DNA of 6,986 nt from an uncultured bacterium (GTDB lineage Bacteria; Actinomycetota; Coriobacteriia; Coriobacteriales; Coriobacteriaceae), in contig CAJMMX010000078.1 in the NCBI GenBank assembly GCA_905214615.1, positions 1 to 6,986 on the forward strand. Direction: 5' to 3'. Below, in pieces: positions 1 to 5,512 of this stretch; the stretch's first letter is position 1; each line of letters opens with the position of its first letter. The translations under genes were made by a program, and so were the position numbers. Below the pieces are notes generated by a model. The model did not search any database. It was not told the origin of the DNA and saw only the letters and a program-made list of their open reading frames with translations.

Positions 1-207
1 GCATCCGGCGCTCGTTTTGGGGAAGAAAGGGGCTCAAAACTAGGATTCGGTAGCTATCTGGGCTCGATTTGCGTGCAATGAGTCGCCAAAGAACCCTCTC
101 CGGGGACCATAGCGCAGCTTTATCAGCATAGAAAAATACGTATCTGAACTAACTGTCCAGCCGCCGTTGGAGAAAGGTGTTTTAGCTCTCCCGACCCCTC
201 CACCAGG

Positions 208-308
208 CTTTCCAACTTCCCACTTAACTTAACACTTAAGGTGGAAAGCTGGGTAGAAAGCTGGAAAGTTAAGTGGAAAGCTGGAATGTTAAGTGGAAAG
301 CTGGAAAG
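208..308. repeat. Imperfect 20-bp tandem repeat with an inverted copy
   Basis: Two adjacent 20-bp units, TTAAGTGGAAAGCTGGAATG at 269-288 and TTAAGTGGAAAGCTGGAAAG at 289-308, differ at one position. A more diverged unit (16 of 20 matching) lies directly before them at 249-268, and a partial unit with one inserted base starts at 236. The reverse complement of 208-227 matches the 289-308 unit at 18 of 20 positions, so the block can fold into a long stem with alternative pairing partners. Inside the unit the core GGAAAG recurs at a short 7-8 base spacing. The function is unknown. It could be an intergenic repeat family, a remnant of a small non-autonomous element, or replication-slippage DNA. Confidence 0.75.
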
Positions 309-327
309 TACGCGGAAGACTGACATG

Positions 328-343
328 CTAGCCCAGAGGCTAG
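328..343. other. Small hairpin CTAGCC-CAGA-GGCTAG
   Basis: A perfect 6-bp stem (328-333 with 338-343) closes a four-base loop. Only a short, weak T stretch follows on the plus strand (AGGGGTT), so it does not qualify as a good terminator. It may be a chance palindrome or part of the repeat-associated structure just before it. Confidence 0.3.
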
Positions 344-387
344 AGGGGTTAATAATTATGAAGACCATACCAAGCGAAACAAAAAGA

Positions 388-404
388 TACCAATCTGGTT
401 GGTA
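388..404 (-). other. Hairpin TACCAA-TCTGG-TTGGTA, weak minus-strand terminator candidate
   Basis: A perfect 6-bp stem (388-393 with 399-404) closes a five-base loop. Read on the minus strand it is followed by TCTTTTTG, which gives it a terminator-like shape. The stem is short and AT-rich, and no minus-strand gene is seen that would need it. I list it as a structural feature with low functional confidence. Confidence 0.25.
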
Positions 405-507
405 AAACACGCTCAATGAGCTGCGAGCTAACTAGCTGCGTAAATTAAATGTAAAGAACTGTCGCAAATAAATGGCAAATGCCCAGATAACGCCGCGTCT
501 ATTTTAA

Positions 508-534
508 TTAACTGCTTTGAGCAAACAGTAAAAT
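508..534 (+). promoter_or_regulatory. Dyad overlapping a possible -10 box before the HTH gene
   Basis: ACTGCTTTG at 511-519 and CAAACAGT at 522-529 form an inverted repeat broken only by one extra C in the left arm. The symmetry extends weakly outward (TTA on the left, AAA on the right). The right arm runs directly into TAAAAT (529-534), a five-of-six match to the -10 consensus, about 50 bases before the start of the HTH gene. No good -35 box is visible at the usual distance. The arrangement would suit an operator over a promoter, possibly autoregulatory for the HTH protein, but that is inference. Confidence 0.3.
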
Positions 535-586
535 GCTACTATCTAACTTGCACGTAAGAAAGCAGATTAACGGTTAAGGCTAAGAA

Positions 587-991
587 GTGGCAGGTATGTC
601 GGAAGCAACTAGGACTCGCACGCATGCGCCCGAGGTTAGGCAGCGCGCCGTCGAGATCCTCCAAGAGGGGGTCGGTCATCGCGCCCTCGCCGCGGAGCTT
701 GGCATTCCCCAGGCCACGGCTCGTCAGTGGGCCCGCGCGTATGCCGTAGGCGGTGCCGACGCCGTTCTCAACGCCGGTTCGCATCATCACACCTATTCGT
801 ACGAAGTTAAGCTCGCCGTGGTCAAGGACCGCTTGGAAAACGGCTTAACGGTTCGCGAGGCCATGATCAAGCACAAGATTCCCAGCGAGTCTTCGGTCAA
901 GGCTTGGTGCCGCCAGTATCGCGAGAGCGGTGAGTCCGCGCTGGTTGATAAGCCGCGCGGTCGCAAGCCGCGCGTTAAAAAGGCGGAATAG
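587..991 (+). CDS. Double helix-turn-helix protein, IS150/IS3 OrfA-like, orphan
   Basis: This 134-residue protein has two helix-turn-helix units like those of IS150-type InsJ/OrfA proteins. The first (about residues 15-52) contains ALAAELGIPQATARQWARAY. The second (about 74-112) contains VREAMIKHKIPSESSVKAWC. Each is followed by a short Gly/Ala turn (VGGADAV, SGESAL), as in that family. The C-terminal end is basic (RGRKPRVKK). In complete elements, OrfA is longer, carries a coiled coil, and is followed by the OrfB integrase. Here neither is present, and a strong terminator follows at once. It should bind DNA, either as a remnant of a transposase or as a domesticated regulator. The start is GTG at 587, with TTAAGG seven bases upstream. 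ATG at 596 is an equally plausible start and would give 131 residues. Specific target and role are unknown. Confidence 0.75.
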   Translation: MAGMSEATRTRTHAPEVRQRAVEILQEGVGHRALAAELGIPQATARQWARAYAVGGADAVLNAGSHHHTYSYEVKLAVVKDRLENGLTVREAMIKHKIPSESSVKAWCRQYRESGESALVDKPRGRKPRVKKAE

Positions 992-1003
992 CGAACGGGA
1001 TGG

Positions 1004-1029
1004 TGCGCCCACAGGGGCGCATTTTTCTT
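1004..1029 (+). terminator. Rho-independent terminator of the HTH gene
   Basis: A perfect 7-bp GC-rich stem (TGCGCCC at 1004-1010, GGGCGCA at 1015-1021) closes an ACAG loop and is followed directly by TTTTTCTT. It lies 12 bases after the stop codon of the HTH gene. It separates that gene's transcription from the hydrogenase operon downstream. Confidence 0.9.
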
Positions 1030-1191
1030 GCCGCGCCAACTTTTTGGACCGTCGTGAGCCTACTGGAACATCCTCCAAAGTGGTTAATAAACCGCGCGCA
1101 GTGGCCCGTGCGCCCGCCGCCGCGATAGGGGGAGCGTCGCCTCTCTGCTCCAAAGCGGACAGACTCGTTACCCCGTACGCCTAAAACTCCC

Positions 1192-1238
1192 CAGTTGACC
1201 GAAAACCCGCCGCCGCTACTCCTCAACTGAGCTATAAC
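1192..1238 (+). promoter_or_regulatory. Candidate promoter/operator of the hydrogenase operon
   Basis: The stretch 1030-1278 carries no gene and must hold the hydrogenase promoter, since a terminator precedes it. TATAAC at 1233-1238 matches the -10 consensus at five of six positions and would start transcription near 1245, giving a leader of roughly 34 bases. No fair -35 box sits at 16-18 bases upstream. Instead an inverted repeat, CAGTTGA (1192-1198) and TCAACTG (1223-1229), brackets that position, with half-site centres 31 bases apart, close to three helical turns. This would fit a dimeric or looping regulator acting at a weak promoter. A second small dyad, GGTTAATAAACC, lies at 1082-1093. 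All functional statements here are inference. Confidence 0.35.
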
Positions 1239-1278
1239 GTTAAACAATTGCAGCGTTTTTGCATGGGGGAGTGATGGT

Positions 1279-4161
1279 ATGACGCTACTGTATTTCCTTA
1301 CCCTGTTTCCGCTGGTACCGGCGCTGGGCATGCTGCTCGCGCGCGGTGACCGCGCCCGCGATGCGGTAGGGCTTGTAGGCTCCGGCATTATTATGGCGGT
1401 GACGGTTGTAGTCGCCGTCATGTTTTTTGGCACGGGCCCGCAGAGCTTCGAGGTTGCCCCCGGCACCTCGCATGTGCTCTCGATCATCAGCTCCGTCATC
1501 GACGTGATCCTGTGCGCCGTCATCCTGTACAACGCGCGTAAATATAAGAGCACGCTCACCACGGTGCTCGGCGTGGTGCAGCTGGTGGGCTCGCTCACCT
1601 TTGCAGCTATGACGCTGCCCGCGACCGAAGCCGTCACGGCAACGCCACTCTACCTTGACTACATGAGCGTGATCATGGTGCTTGCCGTCGGCATTGTCGG
1701 CAGCCTTATCTGCGTGTACGCCCTGGGCTACATGAAGGACTTCCAGGCCCACGACGAGCACGAGGCAGCGCTGCGCGGGCAGACGGCGCCTGACCGACGC
1801 CCGCAGTTCCTGGCGCTTATGTTCCTGTTCCTCTCGGCCATGTTCGTCATCGTGACAAGCGACAACCTTGAGTGGCTGTTCTGTGGCTGGGAAATCACCA
1901 CCGTGTGCTCGTTCCTCATGATTGGCTACACGCGCACGCCCGAGGCCATAAAAAACGCTTTCACCCAGATCATCCTCAACATGCTGGGCGGCATCGCGTT
2001 TTTGGCCGGGCTCATGTACCTGCACGTTAACGGCATGCCGCTGACCATCTCGGGCATGATCGAGCTTTCCGGCGCCGGAACCGCGCAATCCGCGCTGCTG
2101 GTGATGCCGGTCGTTCTGCTGTCGCTCGCCGCACTCACCAAGGCCGCGCAGATGCCGTTCCACACTTGGCTATTGGGTGCCATGGTTGCCCCCACGCCCA
2201 CGAGCGCCCTGCTGCACTCGTCAACCATGGTCAAAGCCGGCGTGTTCCTGATGGTCAAGCTCAGCCCGCTCTATGCCATCTATCCCGTGACTGGCTTTAT
2301 GGTCACGAGTGTGGGTGCCATCACGTTTTTGCTCGCTGCCCTCATGGCCATCTCGCAGAGCAACGCCAAACGCGTGCTCGCGTACTCCACCATTTCCAAC
2401 TTGGGCCTTATCAGCGCCTGCCTAGGCGTCGGCGCGCCCGAGGCCGTGTGGGCCGCGATCTTCCTGATCCTGTTCCATACGGTGGCAAAGTCGCTGCTGT
2501 TCCTGTGCGTGGGCACGGCCGAGCATCATATCGGCAGCCGCAATATCGAGGACATGGACGGCATGTTCAGCCGCATGCCGCACCTGACGCGCCTGATGAT
2601 GCTGGGCATTATGGGCATGTTCGTGGCTCCGTTTGGCATGCTCGTGTCCAAGTGGGGCGCCCTGGTGGCGTTTGCCCAGACCGGCAACGTGCTCATGATC
2701 ATGGTGCTTGCCTTTGGCTCGGCCGCGACGTTCTTCTTCTGGGGCAAGTGGCTTGCCAAGCTTTCGGGCGTCGACCCCACGGCTCAAAACGTTGAGGTCA
2801 ATGTCCATAAGACCGAATGGATGGCCCTCAATACCATCGCCGCGCTGCTGATTCTGTGCTGCGTGGCGTTCCCGGTTATCTCGAGCGGTCTGGTGTCGCC
2901 TTACTTGGCCATGGTGTTTGGCCGCGTGCCGTACGTTATTGGCAAGGATGCCATGTATCTGATGGTGGTTATCGTGGCGTTTATCGCCGTGGTGCTGCTG
3001 ACGTCGTTCCGCGTGAGCAATAAGCCGCACGTCAACGTGTACCTTTCGGGCGTTGGAACCGAGAACTACCGTCATTTCCGCGGCTCGATGGGACACGAGG
3101 TAAAGGCCGAAAAGCGCAATTGGTACTCGGAGGACGCCCTTGGCGAGAAGCGTATTGGCCCCGCGGGTAGCGTCGTGTGCTGCAGCATTATCTTGTTTGC
3201 GCTGCTGTGCTGCGCGTGGATTGGGCCCGAGCGGCTTGCCATGAGTGCGCCCTCGGTGCTGCGCGGAAAGTATTTCGAAGGCTCGGGCGTCGTGGGCATA
3301 TTTATTGGCACCGTGGCGTTTGCCTTGCTGGCGCCGCTTGTGGGCGGCCTGATTGACGGTCTTGACCGTAAGCTTTCGGCTCGCATGCAGGGCCGCGTGG
3401 GCCCGCGCTTGCTGCAGCCCTTCTACGACGTTGCCAAGCTGCTGCGCAAGGCCCCCGCCAGCGTAAACACCATGGACGATACCTACATGGCGTGCGCGCT
3501 CATCTTTACCGTGGTGGGCGGCGGCATCTTTGTGTCGGGCTCCAACACGCTGCTGTGCGCTTTTATGGTGACACTCGCCGCGATTTTTGTGGTGTTGGCG
3601 TCCGCCTCGACGCAAAGCCCGTTTGCCCAGGTTGGCGCCGATCGTGAGTTGCTGCAGGTTATGAGTTACGAGCCCGCCGTTCTGTTGATGAGCGTGGGCC
3701 TGTATCTTGCCACCGATAGCTTTGATTCCATCGCCGTGACGGGGCAGTCGGCCCCCATCATCGTGTACAGCGCGCCCATTTTCCTCGCGCTGCTCGCGGT
3801 GCTTACCATCAAGCTGCGCAAGTCGCCGTTTGACCTTTCGTACTCGCATCACGCGCATCAGGAGATTGTCCAGGGTGTCGCCACCGAGATGAGCGGCGGC
3901 ACGCTGGCCAAGATGACCCTTATGCACTGGTGCGAGACCGTGCTGTTTTTGATGTGGGTGGGCATGTTCTTTGTCTGGGACAACCCGGTGAGCTGGGTGG
4001 TCGCCCTGGTCGTGATGGCCGCGACGTACTTTGTCGAGGTGCTGATCGACAACACCTTCGCGCGCAGCACCTGGCGCAGCTGCTTTAAGCTCGGCTGGGG
4101 CGTGGCGCTGGTGTTTGGCCTGCTCAACCTTATGCCCATCCTCGTCGACGTGTTTATTTAG
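1279..4161 (+). CDS. echAB: Ech hydrogenase EchA-EchB fusion: antiporter-like subunit joined to NuoH-like membrane subunit
   Basis: This 960-residue integral membrane protein joins two subunits that are normally separate. Residues 1 to about 650 are the NuoL/Mrp-type antiporter-like EchA. They include GWE (Glu205), LTKAAQMPFHTWL (Lys288), VAPTPTSALLHSSTMVKAG (Lys319) and FHTVAKSLLF (Lys404), which correspond to the buried acidic and lysine residues of proton pathways in this family. Residues from about 669 to 960 are the NuoH/HycD-like EchB, with DGLDRKLSARMQGRVGPR (694-710), QPFYDVAKLLRK, GADRELLQVMSYEPA (787-800) and KSPFDLSYSHHAHQEIVQG (848-866). Both parts are close to the usual length of the separate proteins (about 640 and 290 from memory), so neither is truncated. 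A soluble stretch (about 582-628), one membrane segment (630-648) and a loop (650-668) lie around the junction. The role is to couple hydrogenase turnover to H+ or Na+ transport and to anchor the hydrophilic arm. The start has GGGGGAG seven bases upstream, and no in-frame alternative sits as well. It is the first gene of the operon. Confidence 0.92.
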   Translation: MTLLYFLTLFPLVPALGMLLARGDRARDAVGLVGSGIIMAVTVVVAVMFFGTGPQSFEVAPGTSHVLSIISSVIDVILCAVILYNARKYKSTLTTVLGVVQLVGSLTFAAMTLPATEAVTATPLYLDYMSVIMVLAVGIVGSLICVYALGYMKDFQAHDEHEAALRGQTAPDRRPQFLALMFLFLSAMFVIVTSDNLEWLFCGWEITTVCSFLMIGYTRTPEAIKNAFTQIILNMLGGIAFLAGLMYLHVNGMPLTISGMIELSGAGTAQSALLVMPVVLLSLAALTKAAQMPFHTWLLGAMVAPTPTSALLHSSTMVKAGVFLMVKLSPLYAIYPVTGFMVTSVGAITFLLAALMAISQSNAKRVLAYSTISNLGLISACLGVGAPEAVWAAIFLILFHTVAKSLLFLCVGTAEHHIGSRNIEDMDGMFSRMPHLTRLMMLGIMGMFVAPFGMLVSKWGALVAFAQTGNVLMIMVLAFGSAATFFFWGKWLAKLSGVDPTAQNVEVNVHKTEWMALNTIAALLILCCVAFPVISSGLVSPYLAMVFGRVPYVIGKDAMYLMVVIVAFIAVVLLTSFRVSNKPHVNVYLSGVGTENYRHFRGSMGHEVKAEKRNWYSEDALGEKRIGPAGSVVCCSIILFALLCCAWIGPERLAMSAPSVLRGKYFEGSGVVGIFIGTVAFALLAPLVGGLIDGLDRKLSARMQGRVGPRLLQPFYDVAKLLRKAPASVNTMDDTYMACALIFTVVGGGIFVSGSNTLLCAFMVTLAAIFVVLASASTQSPFAQVGADRELLQVMSYEPAVLLMSVGLYLATDSFDSIAVTGQSAPIIVYSAPIFLALLAVLTIKLRKSPFDLSYSHHAHQEIVQGVATEMSGGTLAKMTLMHWCETVLFLMWVGMFFVWDNPVSWVVALVVMAATYFVEVLIDNTFARSTWRSCFKLGWGVALVFGLLNLMPILVDVFI

Positions 4162-4173
4162 GAGGCGGCATCC

Positions 4174-4791
4174 ATGGATCATAAAATGTCGCGCTCGCCG
4201 TGGGTTATTCATTACGACGGCTCGAGCTGCAACGGATGCGATATCGAGGTGCTGGCCTCGCTCACGCCGCTGTTCGATGCGGAGCGCTTTGGCGTGGTCA
4301 ACACCGGCAACCCCAAGCATGCGGATATCTTTTTGGTGACGGGGTCGGTCAATGCCCAGAACCTGCCCGTCGTGCGCCAGATCTACAACCAGATGCTCGA
4401 GCCCAAGTGCGTGGTGGCGTGCGGCATCTGCGCGTGTTCGGGCGGCGTGTTCCGCGATGCCTATAACGTGATCGGCGGCGTGGGCCGCGCGATTCCCGTG
4501 GACGTGTACGCGCCCGGGTGCGCCATTCGCCCCGAGACCGTGATCGATGCCATTGTGGAGGCGTGCGGCATCTTGGACCAGAAGGAGGCCGTGATGCGCG
4601 CCGGCGGCGATCCGCTCACCGTGGGCGGCGCTGCTACTTGGGATGGTGGCGTTGAGCTGGGCGAGGACGGGTTTGTGGCTGCGGGGGCCGGGACTGACGG
4701 TGCCGGTGACGCGCCTGCCGGGAAGCCTGCTGCGCCCGCCGCTGGCGACGCACCTGCTGAGACGCCCGCCGCTGCAAAGGAGGTCGAGTAA
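4174..4791 (+). CDS. echC: Ech hydrogenase small subunit EchC (NuoB-like, [4Fe-4S])
   Basis: This is the electron-transfer small subunit of group 4 [NiFe] hydrogenases, homologous to NuoB/HycG. It passes electrons from EchF to the NiFe site of EchE through one proximal [4Fe-4S] cluster. The four ligands are visible: Cys19 and Cys22 (SSCNGCDIE), Cys86 (GIC followed three residues later by GG) and Cys116 (PGCAIRPE). Additional cysteines at 79, 83 and 88 crowd the third ligand. The conserved domain ends near residue 140. The last 60 or so residues are an Ala/Pro/Gly-rich tail that looks disordered and is not part of the usual family (total 205 residues, where about 150 is typical). The start ATG has an AGGAGG (4160-4165) overlapping the stop codon of the preceding gene, eight bases away, which indicates translational coupling. 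Its last base is the first base of the next start codon. Confidence 0.93.
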   Translation: MDHKMSRSPWVIHYDGSSCNGCDIEVLASLTPLFDAERFGVVNTGNPKHADIFLVTGSVNAQNLPVVRQIYNQMLEPKCVVACGICACSGGVFRDAYNVIGGVGRAIPVDVYAPGCAIRPETVIDAIVEACGILDQKEAVMRAGGDPLTVGGAATWDGGVELGEDGFVAAGAGTDGAGDAPAGKPAAPAAGDAPAETPAAAKEVE

Positions 4792-5507
4792 TGCAAAAGG
4801 CTATCTATATCACCGTCGGGATCGACAAGCTCCTGCCGCATGTCCAGGCGCTCAAGGGCGTCGGCGCGCGCTTTGTGCAAATGCATGCCGAGCGCAACGT
4901 CGACGACGGCTCGTATCGCTTGGTCTATACGTTTATCAACGTCCGTGCTGCTCAGGAGCATGTTGCGCAGGACGGCAGCTATGCGATCGAGAACCTGGTG
5001 GTCGAGGGCATCGACCAGTACCAGGAGATTCCGTCCATCAGCTCGTATTACCCCGCGGTGTTCCCGTTTGAAAATGAGGCCCACGACCTGTTTGGTCTTG
5101 CCATCACCGACATGCAGATCGACTTTAAGGGTTTTTTCTACCAGGTTTCGACTGCCGAACCCATGAGCGTCATCACGCCCGAGGTGAAGGCCGCGCGCGA
5201 GAAGGCCATGAAGGTCCGTGCCGCTGCCGAGGCCAAGGCGCGCAAGGCCGCAGCCGAGAAGGCCGCTGCCGCTGCTGCTGCGGGGGAGGGCGCTGCGGGT
5301 GCCGGCGATGCTGCGGGCACTGCCGTCGCCCAGTCCGCTGCGGCTACCGGCTCCGATGCTCAGCACGATGAAGCTGCTGCCAAGGCCGCACTTAAGGCTG
5401 CCGAGCTGGAGGCAAAGCTCGCCGCCATGGATCCCGAGAAAGCGGCCAAGGTCCGCGCGGCGCTTGCCGCCAAGGCCGCCCGTGACAAGCAGAAAAAGGA
5501 GGCGTAA
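4791..5507 (+). CDS. echD: Ech hydrogenase subunit EchD (NuoC-like) with long Ala/Lys-rich tail
   Basis: Residues 1 to about 125 match the small NuoC-like subunit of Ech-type hydrogenases. The best marker is FENEAHDLFGLAITDM (93-108), which corresponds to the ERExxDLFG motif of NuoC, after SSYYPAVFPF. The subunit holds no cofactor and helps assemble the hydrophilic arm against EchE. From about residue 130 to 238 the protein is an Ala/Lys/Glu-rich stretch. It is helical or coiled at both ends (KAAREKAMKVRAAAEAKARK and the 198-236 region) with a Gly/Ala-rich middle at about 160-190. A motif near the end, DPEKAAKVRAALAAKAARDK (214-233), recalls the Ala/Lys repeats at the C-terminus of RnfC, from memory only. 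The ATG overlaps the echC stop as TAATG, with AAAGGAGG seven bases upstream. Family membership of the N-terminal part is secure. The role of the tail is unknown. Confidence 0.88.
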   Translation: MQKAIYITVGIDKLLPHVQALKGVGARFVQMHAERNVDDGSYRLVYTFINVRAAQEHVAQDGSYAIENLVVEGIDQYQEIPSISSYYPAVFPFENEAHDLFGLAITDMQIDFKGFFYQVSTAEPMSVITPEVKAAREKAMKVRAAAEAKARKAAAEKAAAAAAAGEGAAGAGDAAGTAVAQSAAATGSDAQHDEAAAKAALKAAELEAKLAAMDPEKAAKVRAALAAKAARDKQKKEA

Positions 5508-5512
5508 GGTCC

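Larger units (their letters stand above)
1..586. other. AT-rich non-coding region upstream of the HTH gene
   Basis: I see no credible gene in this stretch. It is visibly richer in A and T than the coding DNA that follows, and it is broken by stop codons in all frames. The one longer open frame, on the minus strand at 123-416, arises from the repeat block and looks like no protein family I know. The stretch holds the tandem/inverted repeat block (208-308), small hairpins near 328-343 and 388-404, a GGCA-AA-TGCC dyad at 474-483, an AGCTA-AC-TAGCT dyad at 426-437, and a larger dyad at 511-529. A gene ending before base 1 may lie upstream, but nothing here shows it. Confidence 0.7.

Noticed and set aside
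208..308. CRISPR array
   Set aside because: Units are contiguous and degenerate with no unique spacers, and one copy is inverted. No cas gene is present.
123..416. Open frame of 97 codons on the minus strand
   Set aside because: Its middle is the translated tandem repeat (LST-type repeats), with no known family and no good ribosome binding site. It is a product of the repeat DNA.
930..1184. Plus-strand open frame overlapping the end of the HTH gene, considered as an OrfB remnant
   Set aside because: It crosses the rho-independent terminator and shows no DDE integrase-like motif.
3100..3300. EchA-EchB join as a sequencing frameshift artefact
   Set aside because: Coding character continues through the junction in one frame, including a plausible membrane segment and loop, with both parts at normal length. 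Nothing suggests a local frame change, though reads would be needed for proof.
2422..4320. Long minus-strand open frame of 632 codons opposite the EchA-EchB gene
   Set aside because: It is His/Arg/Ala-rich with no domain, lies antisense to a gene with clear family motifs, and reflects the high-GC codon bias of the real gene.
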